Source: Trichobilharzia regenti | Lineage: Eukaryota; Platyhelminthes; Trematoda; Strigeidida; Schistosomatidae | Direction: 5' to 3' | Assembly: GCA_944472135.2 (NCBI GenBank) | Contig: OX235263.1 | Location: 85,778,721 to 85,842,720, forward strand | DNA: 64,000 nt | Shown here: positions 35,669 through 46,440 of the stretch, in pieces | Layout: each line of letters opens with the position of its first letter | Position numbering within the stretch: the first letter of the stretch is position 1 | The notes under the pieces: generated by a model | The model's database searches: none | Seen by the model: only the letters and a program-made list of their open reading frames with translations | Told to the model about the DNA's origin: nothing | Made by a program: the position numbers and the translations under genes

Positions 35669-35932
35669 CTAAGACAGAACCAGCCAGAGGTAAAAAAAAC
35701 TCGACGGATCCCTATCGGGTGAAAAAAATCTTCCGAGCGGCTTGGTGGCGTGCCTACTGGTTTGTCTGCCTATGCTAATAGGGTGTTTATACATAGCTTC
35801 CTTGAAGCTGTTCGTTGGATTCCGTGCTTCGTTTGTTTCCTGTCCAGTGCTCGTCGCACCTGGAAAAGAAAGCAAGAACGCTAAGAGCCATGTCGAGGAT
35901 AATGTACCAAAAAAATGATGTGCATTTACCAT
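35669..35932 (-). CDS. Small reading frame with signal-peptide-like start in gypsy 'G'
   Basis: 87 codons between pol and the 3' LTR. The N-terminus HHFFGTLSSTWLLAFLLSFPG is hydrophobic and looks like a signal peptide; the rest is polar (TSRHATKPLGRFFSPDRD). Some gypsy elements carry a third frame here, but this one has no recognisable envelope feature. May be chance. Confidence 0.3.
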   Translation of the reverse strand: MVNAHHFFGTLSSTWLLAFLLSFPGATSTGQETNEARNPTNSFKEAMYKHPISIGRQTSRHATKPLGRFFSPDRDPSSFFYLWLVLS

Positions 35933-36119
35933 ACAGTAAAATAATGCAAAATTTAGAACATCGAAAAGAATACATCTAATTTTTTTAGTGCATGTAACAT
36001 GTACTGTTAAAGAAAGAAAAATTTACTTGTTTTGAGTGATACTGTATATAAAAAATTGATGCATCTAAAAAAATAATTAGTACCACAAAAAGATGAGTTG
36101 GGTGAATCACACGACTTCG

Positions 36120-37772
36120 TTATTTCAAATAAGTGTGAAGATATTCTGGGAACCCTACGGTACGTCCAGAACGGGTTTTCTTAGGGGGCTCGACAGAAGA
36201 TTCGGTAGCTGTCGCTGTGCTAGTGACTTCATCGAGGTCTAAACGAACTTCGGTCACTTGTTGATGATGGGGTACGTTGAGCTCTACGCTAATGGGATTA
36301 CCCTCCAAGTAAGCCGGTTTCAGACGGTCAATGCTGATAGTGTCCTCGCAGCCTTTTTTGTCCAAGACAAAGAATTTATCAGAACGTTTAATTACTTTAT
36401 AAGGTCCATCGTATGGAGGTTCCAGAGGTCTGCGCACAGAGTCGCGACGAACGAATACATGTGAAGAAGTTTTTAAACACGGATGAACAAAAACATCAAT
36501 GGACTGTGGACGAAGGGGAGCAGGTTTAACTGAACGCATTGCGTTTGTAAGCCTGCTGACGTATGAAGCGTGATCTACCACTGGTGGGAAGCTCGAGGGA
36601 GAAACAAATTCACCAGGCAGTCGTAGTGTCGTGCCATATACTAGCTCGGCGCTAGTACAACCAGCATCGGTTTTCAAGGCGTTTCGTATCCCTAGGAGAA
36701 CTAACGGAAGGGATTCAGTCCAATGGGTGTTGTTTGCAGCTGACAGACCAGCTTTCAGCTGTCTGTGTAGACGTTCTACCATACCATTAGCTTGAGGATG
36801 GTAGGCTGTTGTTCGAAAACGCATGCAACCTATGATTTTAGTCAGGGCGAAGAATAAGCCACTTTCGAATTGCCGCCCGCGATCAGTTGTTATGGAAGAT
36901 GGGCATCCAAAGTTAGCAATCCATCTTTCTACGAAGACGCGTGCGACTGTTTCAGCAGATACGTCCTTGATGGGTACTGCTTCCGGCCATCGTGTGAATC
37001 GATCGATGCAAGTTAAAATATAGGTATATCCATGGGATTCAGGAAGGGGTCCAACCAAATCTATATGGACGTGTTCAAAACGAGCGTCAGGGAGAAGAAA
37101 GGTGCCAAGTGGGCTTTTGGTGTGTCTTATTACCTTGCACTTTTGACAAGCTAAGCACGTGTGTGCCCATTCCCTTACTTCTTTATTAATGCCAGGCCAA
37201 CAAAACCGACTAGTTACGAGCTTGACAGTAGTTCGAATACCTGGGTGAGATAAGCCATGCAACGTATTGAAGACGTTACGGCGATAACTTTTAGGCACGA
37301 TGGGGCGAGGAGTACTCGTGGAAATGTCACATAGAATAGTATCTCTTCCCATACCTAAGGGTTTCTCAGCTAATTGTAGAGTTGTTTTCGACAACTCATG
37401 TTGAAGCTCGGTATCTTCTTTTTGAAGACGAGCCAGTTTTACAAGGTCTATGCCGTCGATTTGGGTGAAGGAACAAACGCGCGACAAGGCATCTGCCACA
37501 GTGTTGTTTACTCCGGATACATGGCGAATATCTGATGTAAACTGTGAAACGTAATCCAGTTGTCGTGATTCCCTGGGTGAATACTTATCTGAAGGTGAGT
37601 TCAGAGAGTACGTCAGAGGTTTGTGATCCGTAAAAATTATGAATTCACGACCCTCTACTGAATGTCGAAAATGACGTATAGCACAGTACATAGCCAGAAG
37701 TTCTCTGCCGAATGTGCTGTACTTCGTTTCAGCTAATTGAAGGGGCCTTGAGAAAAAGGCAGTGGTTGCCAC
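36120..37772 (-). CDS. Gypsy 'G' pol, RNase H and integrase part
   Basis: Continues pol after a one-base loss (37733-39253 is the first part). Order: RNase H with [20 protein letters not shown] and [11 protein letters not shown]; integrase zinc region (H-x4-H near [14 protein letters not shown] and CLACQKC); catalytic D in [11 protein letters not shown], second D in [12 protein letters not shown] in [14 protein letters not shown], i.e. the DDE triad; then a C-terminal domain ([20 protein letters not shown]). All catalytic residues are visible. Acts in cDNA insertion. Confidence 0.93.
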   Translation of the reverse strand: MATTAFFSRPLQLAETKYSTFGRELLAMYCAIRHFRHSVEGREFIIFTDHKPLTYSLNSPSDKYSPRESRQLDYVSQFTSDIRHVSGVNNTVADALSRVCSFTQIDGIDLVKLARLQKEDTELQHELSKTTLQLAEKPLGMGRDTILCDISTSTPRPIVPKSYRRNVFNTLHGLSHPGIRTTVKLVTSRFCWPGINKEVREWAHTCLACQKCKVIRHTKSPLGTFLLPDARFEHVHIDLVGPLPESHGYTYILTCIDRFTRWPEAVPIKDVSAETVARVFVERWIANFGCPSSITTDRGRQFESGLFFALTKIIGCMRFRTTAYHPQANGMVERLHRQLKAGLSAANNTHWTESLPLVLLGIRNALKTDAGCTSAELVYGTTLRLPGEFVSPSSFPPVVDHASYVSRLTNAMRSVKPAPLRPQSIDVFVHPCLKTSSHVFVRRDSVRRPLEPPYDGPYKVIKRSDKFFVLDKKGCEDTISIDRLKPAYLEGNPISVELNVPHHQQVTEVRLDLDEVTSTATATESSVEPPKKTRSGRTVGFPEYLHTYLK

Positions 37773-39253
37773 TCTTTGTCAACTAGCTGTTGTAGAACTG
37801 CGCCGATTGCAGTGTTTGATGCATCAACCGAGATACTTAACGGTGCCGTTGGATCCTGATACATCAGAAGTGTGGCATTCGCAATAGCTTTTTTAATCTG
37901 GGTAAAAGCATTTCGAGCAGACGCGTCAAGTTCTATGGACTTGTTATTCCCTCGAAGAGGGTCTGTCAATGGCTGAATCAGAGAGGCACAGTTGGGAATA
38001 AAGCGTCGATAATAACTTACTAAGCCGTTAAAAGTGCGGAGACTTTTCATCGTCTGTGGCTCTGGAAAGTTCAGTATAGCCTCGACCTTAGTAGCCAGTG
38101 GGCGAATGCCCTTGCAGTCAATAGTGTGACCCAGGAAGTCGAGTGAGTCAACACCGATTTGACATTTTTGAATATTAATGGTAACACCATGTTGGCGTAA
38201 CCTTTCAAATGCCAAGTCCAAGTGCCTAAGGTGAGTTTCCTTGTCTGGACTGGCAATGAGGCAGTCGTCTAAGTATGCGTATACAAAGTCGAGACCGCGA
38301 AATACTTCGTCGATGAAGCGTTGGAATGTTTGGGCTGCATTCCGGAGACCGAATGGCATACGTAGAAATTCAAAAAGTCCGAAAGGCGTAATGATAGCCG
38401 TTTTCGGGATATCTTCTGTTGCCATCGGGATTTGGTTATACGCTTTAACCAAGTCGATTTTAGAGAATATAGTCGCGCCAGATAAGGTTGCCGTCAAGTC
38501 GTGTATATGAGGCAACGGGTAGCAATCAGGGGTTTTTTTGGCATTCACTCGCCGGTAATCACCGGTGGGTCGCCAATCATTGCTATCCTTTTTCGGAACC
38601 ATATGAAGTGGGGATGCCCATGGGCTATTCGAAGGTCGAATGATGCCAAGGGTAAGCATATGGTCAAATTCATTCCTGGCGATTCTCAGTTTGTCAGGAG
38701 CTAATCGTCGTGCTTTAGATGTCACAGGTTGTCCTGTGGTAATGATGTGGTGCATAACATTGCTGGTTATGCACGGTAGGTCGTTCGACGGGCAATTAAG
38801 TTCCGGATATTTGTCAACAATAGGTTGAAAAGTTGGATCAAGGATTGCCTTTATCTTAACGGGTGACAAACTAGGGCCTATGTAGCTGATGCCTTTGATA
38901 GACAGACTAGTAGTATTGTCAATCAGTCGTTTTCGGCGGACGTCTACGAGTAAATCATGATGATTAAGTAGGTCCGTGCCAATGATGGGCATTGTAACGT
39001 CAGCGAGAAGGAAAATCCACCGAATAGGTTTGCGTAAACCTACGTTCAGATAGACGTATTTCCTACCAAAGGTTGCGATTGGTTTTCCATTTGCAGCCTG
39101 TAAGTTGAAGGTAGGTTCCTTCTGTCGATCTGCTGCTGTAGCAGGAAGGACGCTGACTTCGGCGCCTGTGTCGACTGAATATCGAGTCTGGCTGATCACA
39201 TCATTGATGTAGAGTAGGCGGCTAGTGCCACCGGTGACGGCTGCTGCTAACAC
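37733..39253 (-). CDS. Gypsy 'G' pol, protease and reverse transcriptase part
   Basis: Protease with [12 protein letters not shown] and IIGTDLL; RT with [64 protein letters not shown] and the catalytic YLDDCLIA; then the connection region ([18 protein letters not shown]). It opens at a GTG; the likely original ATG has become GTG. The frame ends in a shift at KEWQPL, where one base is missing before AFFSRPL. Same family as element E at 62 kb (shared [24 protein letters not shown]). Confidence 0.93.
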   Translation of the reverse strand: MLAAAVTGGTSRLLYINDVISQTRYSVDTGAEVSVLPATAADRQKEPTFNLQAANGKPIATFGRKYVYLNVGLRKPIRWIFLLADVTMPIIGTDLLNHHDLLVDVRRKRLIDNTTSLSIKGISYIGPSLSPVKIKAILDPTFQPIVDKYPELNCPSNDLPCITSNVMHHIITTGQPVTSKARRLAPDKLRIARNEFDHMLTLGIIRPSNSPWASPLHMVPKKDSNDWRPTGDYRRVNAKKTPDCYPLPHIHDLTATLSGATIFSKIDLVKAYNQIPMATEDIPKTAIITPFGLFEFLRMPFGLRNAAQTFQRFIDEVFRGLDFVYAYLDDCLIASPDKETHLRHLDLAFERLRQHGVTINIQKCQIGVDSLDFLGHTIDCKGIRPLATKVEAILNFPEPQTMKSLRTFNGLVSYYRRFIPNCASLIQPLTDPLRGNNKSIELDASARNAFTQIKKAIANATLLMYQDPTAPLSISVDASNTAIGAVLQQLVDKEWQPLPFSQGPFN

Positions 39254-39296
39254 GTGCCGGCGGGATAGTTTACCGCAGACTTTGAGACATTTCCAA

Positions 39297-39396
39297 AGTT
39301 TTCAAGTATTGGTTTTGTAGGGATTTTGTTTGATTGTATGGAGGATTTAATCATGAGCTGACATCAGATAGAGAACCACTGGAAAACCTGGGAGAA
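39297..39396 (-). mobile_element. Fragment of the hammerhead-bearing short element inserted at the gag-pol junction of gypsy 'G'
   Basis: The minus strand from CAGTTCTCCCAGGTTTTCCA to ACCAATACTTGAAA matches the 3' tail of the short element at 50479-50578. It replaces the end of gag: gag now ends LPGFPVVLYLMSAHD, translated from the insert. Its 5' edge coincides with the base after the predicted hammerhead cleavage site. Confidence 0.88.
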
Positions 39397-40180
39397 CTGG
39401 CTTACGGAAACACTCCGCTGCTTGGCCGTAGGTGTTGTGGTACCAGCACCAGTCAGGGTTTTTCAGAGAACGTGGTTTGGACTTAGATCGACCACGTGAG
39501 TTTCTGCATTGAGGAGATTTAGGACGACGGTTAGAGGAGTTAGAATGCATGTTTGACCTAAACATCTGCTGGATGGAGTTGCTTAACTTTATCATTGCAG
39601 TATCCTTACTCGAAGTCTGCTTAATCATCGAGCATATTTCGGGAACTGACCGTTTAGTTATTTCTAGAATTTTATCTACAGAAATAGCTAAGTCATTTAT
39701 TGCAACACTCTGAAGTGTCACAAGTACGGTCTGTACGGAATGTGGCGGCTTGGATAAGAAGAGTTTTCTAAAGAGTCCCTCATCGAACAGACTTAGGCCA
39801 ATAACCTCTCTCATTCTTGTTAGCATGCTCACGGCTGACTGATCCCCTAACTCGATGTTACGAAATAATTCATCCAGACATTGTCGGTCCGTGAGAACGT
39901 TTCTCCTGAGGAGGGATGCTTTGAGCAACTCGTACGAGTTACTTACCCCGGGGCTCAACATCTGTGAGGTTACGTACTTGCTGAATTCCCGCCGTAGGGC
40001 GTCAATAACTTCAAGTAACTGTGAACGGTGATCGGTTATCCCATGCTCACAAAAATCTGCTTCAGCTATCTGAAACCACGTTTCAGCATTATGTGGCCAG
40101 TATGATAGAAGCTGAATGATTGTAGGAGTTGGGCGGATACGAATGACCTTGGGACTAAGACCACTCATAAGGAAAAGCAT
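39347..40180 (-). CDS. Gypsy 'G' gag (C-terminus altered by insertion)
   Basis: 277 codons in the reading frame. Capsid-like helical region (YWPHNAETWFQIAEADF, CLDELFRNIELGDQS, LTRMREVIGLSLFDEGLFRK), a basic Ser/Arg stretch, then a zinc-binding CWYHNTYGQAAECF motif as in the gag of element E ([14 protein letters not shown]). The final 16 or so residues come from the inserted fragment. The open frame starts inside the leader; the true start is not certain. Confidence 0.85.
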   Translation of the reverse strand: MLFLMSGLSPKVIRIRPTPTIIQLLSYWPHNAETWFQIAEADFCEHGITDHRSQLLEVIDALRREFSKYVTSQMLSPGVSNSYELLKASLLRRNVLTDRQCLDELFRNIELGDQSAVSMLTRMREVIGLSLFDEGLFRKLFLSKPPHSVQTVLVTLQSVAINDLAISVDKILEITKRSVPEICSMIKQTSSKDTAMIKLSNSIQQMFRSNMHSNSSNRRPKSPQCRNSRGRSKSKPRSLKNPDWCWYHNTYGQAAECFRKPVLPGFPVVLYLMSAHD

Positions 40181-40286
40181 GTCGAATAATACATGTTACA
40201 AGAACAAATACAAAATAGAAAGAATTCACCGGGGTTATCTGCGGAATTTTCGCGGACGAAGTTCGCGGTAGGGCACACCAGTTTAC

Positions 40287-40610
40287 AGGTTGACGGTATA
40301 GACGTTCGCTCACAGTACTGAGTATATTGACGCAATCTCTTATACAGCAACTTCTTACTTATTAATTCTCGCGTACCAAAAGCAAAGCAAAGACAATATT
40401 TGATCGTCCAAATTATGGGATATATTTCGGGACCAAAACGAGCCGTCAGACGAACGCTTAGCTGGCTAGTGATCATGCCGCACGTGACACGACGGGGTAC
40501 CAAATGGCGGGGATGCTTGACCGGAAGCCTTCAGCCCAACAAGTCGACTTAAACAGTGGTGGTCAGCATCCAATGATTGCTGTGGCCAATAATTAATGGG
40601 AATTATTTAG
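40287..40610 (-). mobile_element. Gypsy 'G' 5' LTR, truncated by the BEL-like element
   Basis: Matches the 3' LTR closely. On the minus strand the first about 10 bases (TGTAGCGGTC) are missing and the BEL-like LTR starts instead. Downstream (minus sense), TGGTGTGCCC at about 40276 is a plausible tRNA primer-binding site. Confidence 0.85.
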
Positions 40611-40929
40611 TGTCAATGTAGTTGAAGACTGAACGATCAATTCATGGTTGTTTGCTCAAAATCCACGTTCCCAATTTTCGCAGATGCATCAATGCGACAG
40701 TCATCGTCTCATCGGTCGCTGTTCAGAAAGAAGAGTAAAATACCGTCAGAAACCTAAGTTGTAACATTGTTTATATGTTGGTGTAACAATAAAGAATCCT
40801 CGAGTTGCTAATTGGTGTTTTGGTTTTTTCGTCCCTTATTACTAAGCGTTTCTGAGAAACTTCAAGGAACAGCGTGAGCCCGAGCGTAGCAAGAGCTGGG
40901 CATTAACGGTTTAAGAGACGTGACTGACA
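40611..40929 (+). mobile_element. BEL-like element 5' LTR
   Basis: 319 bp, TGTCA...TGACA ends. Matches 44174-44492 with three differences. Contains an AATAAAG at about 40789. Confidence 0.95.
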
Positions 40930-41077
40930 GTTTCTGACGGCACAACGTCAGTTTCTAAACGTTTTTGTACAGTTGGCACGACTCTGGATAGTCACCGTTC
41001 ATCTTCCCTGGTTCCGGTCAAGTCCTCTTTGAACAAGCAATATCTGGAACCTTTTTGGAATTGGGTCAAGTTCAACA

Positions 41078-43039
41078 ATGCCTGGGTCAAAGAAGGGACA
41101 GAGTGTCTTGGATGCAAACAGGAAAGTAAGTCATTGTGACTTGTCTGTTACTTGTAACGATGTGTCTGATGTCAAGCATGATATGGTTGATGTTACTGTT
41201 TCGCCGTTCAGAGATAATAGGAACATCAAACTCCCTAAATTTGAACCACGGTGTTTTGATGGAAACCCGGCTGATTATTTACAGTTTGTAAGAGAATTTG
41301 AAATCATGTTAAGTGGTTTTTTATTAACTGATGAAATGAAGTAAATGTATTTGATGAGATATTGCACTGGTGATGCTTCAAGAGCTATACAGTGTTGTAA
41401 GTTTATGAAGCCAAAAGAGGGCTACTACGAGGCTATGAGCATACTACGTCAAAGGTTTGGAAGGCCTTCGATGATTGTGGGGAAATTGTTCGAGGCTGTT
41501 AAGGGTAATGGTGGCCAATTACATGATAACTCCCAGGCACTCACTGAGTTTCTGGATAATTTGCTGATTTACAAGAATGCATTGATTTCGATGAATTGCA
41601 TGAGTGACCTCAACTCGAGTTTTATACTAGAAGTAATAGCAAGACGCCTACCTACTCGACCGCAAAGGAAGTGGGTGAAGATAAGCTCCCGTATGGAGGA
41701 TGAGGGTATCGAGCCAAAATTTGATGATATCCTGAAACTAGTAAAAGATGGTGTCAATCAATCTATGAGCAAGTTTGCCAGTATATTGAATCTCACCCCT
41801 AGAATAGAGCAGTCTGAGGGTAAAACGCAATCATTGATGACGAAAGGGCATCAGAGAGGTGGATATCGAGAGGGCTCCATGATATCTAGTAAAGCATATA
41901 GATCTAGTGAGTGTAACAGGTTTCGTAGTACATCCTCAACAGATAAGTTACAAGATGCAAGACAAACACGGTTGTGTTTTACACGTTTGCAAGAGGTGCA
42001 TACAAAAGTGAGCTGTGAACCAGTAAGCAAGTTCAGTGATAAGCTGAATGTAAGCTCCAGGCCTGGCTCCGAATTGTGTGACGATAATGGTGCGGTCAAG
42101 AAGTCTGTAGCTGCAACTGGTAAGCCATTGTTGAATAGAGTGTCATAGAATAGAGTTGCTGCTTCAGAGTGCAGTTCTGACTCCACAAGTTTACAAGGTG
42201 TTACTAGTCAGAGTGAAGGTATAAAATCTTTAAGGATTTGTGAGGAAGAACCCAAATCATCTACTGTTGTTATTAAAGAGTTTGAAAATGATGAAGTCGA
42301 CCAGATGGAGGATGGTAAATTGAATATTTGTGATAATGATCATGATAGTGCAGATTTGTCTTTGGTCGATCATGATGAAATGAGGGGAGTGCCTGCTACT
42401 GCTAAGTTGAATAAAGGTTCTGTACAACTACAACGTGAAGTAGGATTGAATGCAGTTGCAGAAGGTATGGATACTTGTGAGACCGTCAGTGTAATTGATC
42501 AGCGTGTAGCCCACATATCATCAGATGATAGTGCTAAACCTGAACTAGTAGTGAAAGACAGCAGTGGTGGTAATCTTGCAGTTAGACAACTATCTGAAAG
42601 CCGAGCAACAACAGCTCCTGATCCACCGCTAACTTCATCAACTGGTGTCAATCAGTTGTCGTTGGTGTTGTCATCCACAATGAGAAGGACACCCATCAAC
42701 TCAAGTATCTTGTGCACTGACTATGATAGTATTGGTGCATTTGAAAAGACGAAAGATATTGGTCAGTTTAGTGAGAATAAGCCAAGTGTAAACGAAAGAG
42801 TAATTGTTAAATTGACTTGCATGAATAAAGGCATTTCTAGTTTCAAGTTACTATTTGAATGCTATTATCTTTGGTGTAAATTACTCTGTTTCTACGCTTG
42901 GTTGACCAGATACGTCGTATGTTTGTTCGTCATCTATATTCTACGATACAATGACATGAGCGTGTTACTGTTCAGAGTTGAGGATATAGCTGGTAGAAGG
43001 AAGTCAGCAAATGAACTCTGCGACGATTTTCCAACCTAG
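41078..43039 (+). pseudogene. BEL/Pao-like gag frame with two in-frame stops
   Basis: A single frame of 654 codons, interrupted only by TAA at 41342-41344 and TAG at 42146-42148. The N-terminal half has the BEL/Pao gag pattern LPKFEPRCFDGNPADYLQF, YCTGDASRAI, EGYYEAMSILRQRFGRP, SDLNSSFILEVIARRLPT and KWVKISSR. The second half is acidic and low-complexity, then has a hydrophobic span (about 42844-42960, FKLLFECYYLWCKLLCFYAW) and ends CDDFPT. No protease, RT or integrase follows before the 3' LTR, so the element cannot move alone. Confidence 0.85.
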
Positions 43040-43042
43040 GGC

Positions 43043-43545
43043 GTCAACCTGAGAAGGGTTGTAGGCGTACTGTTGTAAGTCCTACAATTCTTCAAAGGGT
43101 AGCGCATCAATGAGCAGTCCAATGTGCTTGGTGTATGATCTTGTACATATGTTCATATTGTATATATTGAATTGATATCATCTGTCATCTAGCTCTTGGT
43201 AACTTTGTTTTTGTACGGACGACTTCCACTTGGATCATCAACCTGAGAAGGAATGTAGGCGTACTGCTGTAAGTCCTACAGTTCTTCAAGGGTAGCTCGT
43301 CAAGGCAGAATACACCATATTTGATGTGTTGATTGTACATATGTTTGCTAGATTTGTGTGAGTTCCAATTATTGTAATTGTTGGTTAATCTTGTGTGTGT
43401 CCGGACATTCCACAACTTACAATCGTCAACCTGTGAAGGGTTGTAGGCGTACTGGTGTAAGTCCTGCAATTCTTCAAAGGAATTCCACCAAGACATGATC
43501 CGTGAGGTTATTTTTACTGTTTGTGTATACGTGTGGTGTGTCATA
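43043..43545 (+). repeat. Three diverged about 190-bp repeats with a conserved hairpin
   Basis: Units start GTCAACCTGAGAAGG at 43043, 43237 and 43425. Each holds TGTAGGCGTACTG...GTAAGTCCTACA, whose ends can pair (TGTAGG with CCTACA; one unit has CCTGCA). Located between gag and the 3' LTR of the BEL-like element. Confidence 0.85.
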
Positions 43546-44173
43546 TCAATTGGTGTATTTTGGATTCACTGTGTTTACCTGTCGTTTTCGTATCTTTTTG
43601 TTACTGCATAATTTTCTTAAATTGTTCGTCGTGATTACTTCTGAAGTTGTTTCGAGTCTTCTACATCCGTGAATGAATTGATTGATGTTAGAGACAGCAG
43701 ATGGCTCGTATACGCCGGGGAGGTTATTGCTGAGAATGAAATGCATACGGAGATAATTGTTAGCTGCGGTACCACACGCCAGGGAGAAAGAGTGTAAACG
43801 ACTGAGGCTCGCATACGTCACCGTCACTAGAACTTAGGCAGAATGAGTGACAAGCGATTGCAGTGGTAATTGGTAGTGAGTAGATAAGAGGATGTGCGTA
43901 GAGTATCGTGAGGTGCTGCTATGGTCACGTTGCATTCTGGAAGAGTCATTCTAGCAAGTGGCGGTTGTGTTGCAAGAGGATGCCTTTAACTGAAAGGCGC
44001 AGGTCGTCATTGATGTGTGAGATTGTGCTGTGGGTATGCTTGTGGTGTGTTGGCTTTTCTGTTTGTTTTCCATTTCAGCTCTGTCCGCGTGACCCAGGTT
44101 CTCGCAATGGCATCCAAGTCAACGTGTATTGATCGTGATGGAAAAAAGGAATAGATCCTTTTTTGCCGGGGAG
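43546..44173 (+). other. BEL-like element 3' untranslated part
   Basis: No reading frame of note. A CGGGGAG purine tract abuts the LTR at 44168-44173. Confidence 0.6.
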
Positions 44174-44492
44174 TGTCAATGTAGTTGAAGACTGAACGAT
44201 CAATTCATGGTTGTTTGCTCAAAACCCACGTTCCCAATTTTCGCAGATGCATCAATGCGACAGTCATCGTCTCATCGGTCGCTGTTCAGAAAGAAGAGTA
44301 AAATACCGTCAGAAACCTAAGTTGTAACATTGTTTATATGTTGGTGTAACAATAAAGAATCCTCGAGTTGCTAATTGGTGTTTTGGTTTTTTCGTCCCTT
44401 ATTACTAAGCGTTTCTGAGAAACTTCAAGGAACAGCGTGAGCCCGAGCGTAGCAAGAGCTGGGCATTAACGGTTTACGAGACGTCACTGACA
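44174..44492 (+). mobile_element. BEL-like element 3' LTR
   Basis: 319 bp, same length as the 5' LTR, three base differences. No matching target duplication is visible: TTTAG lies before the 5' LTR and TTTGC after the 3' LTR. Confidence 0.95.
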
Positions 44493-44935
44493 TTTGCAGT
44501 ATCTTCAGAATCATCACATTCTTTTAGGAAAGTACGCGAGAAAATGGGTTGTATATGGTACAGAAATAACATATGTTTTTATGTGAAATTTTGGTAGTTT
44601 TGTACATTTTTTTCTCACATGGCACTCGTACGCCTGTTTTGTTTGGCTGTTTGTATCATGTAGACATTGTTCGATCGGCTCTCATTTGTTTGGGGCATTT
44701 TGTTATAACTGCTGCGTTTTTATGTGAAATTGCAAATGGAGGCAAAACAAACGGGTATCTTCTCGAAGTTCATATATTAAATAAGCCTATGATTCCCGAG
44801 CTCTTATATGGGAATCGACATTGGTGTCGCTTGCAAACTTTCTTAGTGTGTTATGAAGTACCTTTTCAAAGGAAGCCAATGGGCATGCTAGCCGAGTTTC
44901 CGTAGGTAGTTTTTTGCATCTCTGAGCGTATTTTA
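44493..44935. other. Unrecognised
   Basis: An open plus frame of 110 codons (44573-44905) resembles no known protein. A short minus segment next to the LTR (FLKECDDSEDTA) is open but unsupported. Confidence 0.4.
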
Positions 44936-46440
44936 TCAAATAAAACCTTTACCTGGTGGCTGTTTTACATAATCACATAGCCACAATGCCTGTTGTGTGT
45001 CTAACTTTATGTCCGGTGTCATTTAAAAACTGAGAACCATTAATTGGAGTAAATGCTATATGGTTTAGAGGCTTATAGAAAAGTCCCGTGCTTCGACGCA
45101 GTCTTTTTAGCGACAGTATTTTGAGTCCTAGGATTTCACACCTGGTGGAGTAGTTTGTGCCTTTTTCGGTTCCGAGTACTTTTAGCGTGAAGTACCTCTG
45201 CACTTCTACCTTTAATTTGTCTTCCATGTGTATACTGCTAAATGTAAATGAGCAGTAACCTAGGACCGGACGCACACAAACCTTATAGAGTAGTATTTTG
45301 GATTCACTTATGTAGAAGTTCCTGAGTAGGAAACTAATAAGCCTGCGTGAAATCGATAGTTGTTACGAGATATTCCCCTAAACTGATAGATGAAGTGAAT
45401 ATTTCTGTCCTAGGTCTAGTACGGATTTGAGTCTGGAGATTTTGTTGCTTTGAATTACTGGTCAACTTTTAGGTTGGAACAACCTATGCAGGCCCGTCTA
45501 GTCGCCCGTGTGTTCATATTATTCACATAGGGTCCCTTTTTCAGGCTGCACGTGCTTATATGTGTATTGACATATCGGCTAATAAGGCAGTCGTGTTGTG
45601 GTAAGCGCAGCCTGCTAGCCAACTGGTTGACATTAATCTACGTCAATGTCTAGGTCACCAATATGGGCTGCTCGCAGTGAGCAGCAAAGTAGCAGAGAGG
45701 AAAGAAAATACATGTGGGCACGAATAGGACCTTAATTTTTGTAGTTACAAAATTAGGTTTGTTGTACATTACGTCTAGTAAACATATATATATTTATTCA
45801 TACTTAGTTTTTTATGTATCCGTGCGACTAGTCTGTTTATCGTTAATGGAGTAATTAAGGAATTTATGGGCTCTTTTTAGGTACTGTGATAAACTAATAA
45901 TTGATTCGTTCTAGGTATAGACGTTTGGTTAGTGTAATCAGCAGAGTGAAACAGCCTGTACAGAGTTCAAAACTTATAACTGAGGTGCAAGTTCTGACTT
46001 CTAGAGGCAGGCTGTTTCATATTTTACGACACATAAATGTGAGGAAGCTTTCGCGGAGTGCTGATTTAAATGTTTTAATGTCACTGTGCACGTTTGGTTA
46101 CGCAGATCGTAAGAGCCTTCCTGTGAGGGAAGTATGTCCTTATTGCCTGAAAGTGACATTTTATGTAGGACTTTCAAGAAGAATACTACGTTTATGATAA
46201 GTGGTTTTCTCCTAAGTGGGTCAGGATTTAGGATCATGCACCGGGAGATGTGGTTTTACTTACAATCGTAGCCAAGTAGTCTGGCGTGAAATATCGTTGC
46301 ATATTTTCTATCCTCAGGTTGCAACGTATGTAAGTGCCCCTAATAATATATGGACAGCATTCCACTAGTGGTATTACACATGCTTTGAATAGAGTGAGCT
46401 AGGTTTAAATGACGTGAAAGTTCCTGAGTGTGAATCATAA
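44936..46440 (-). pseudogene. Decayed CR1-like LINE RT C-terminal fragments
   Basis: Minus-strand reading at 45275-44973: RPVLGYCSFTF, VEVQRYFTLKVLG, ILGLKILSLKRLRRS, the usual post-RT region of CR1-like LINEs. At about 46440-45900 a second, more decayed copy shows LRESFLTFMCR, NSLPLEVRTCTSV. Many stops. Confidence 0.72.

Noticed and set aside
35669..35932. Envelope gene of gypsy element G
   Set aside because: Only 87 codons with one hydrophobic start; no Cys pattern, cleavage site or second membrane segment, so an envelope role is not claimed.
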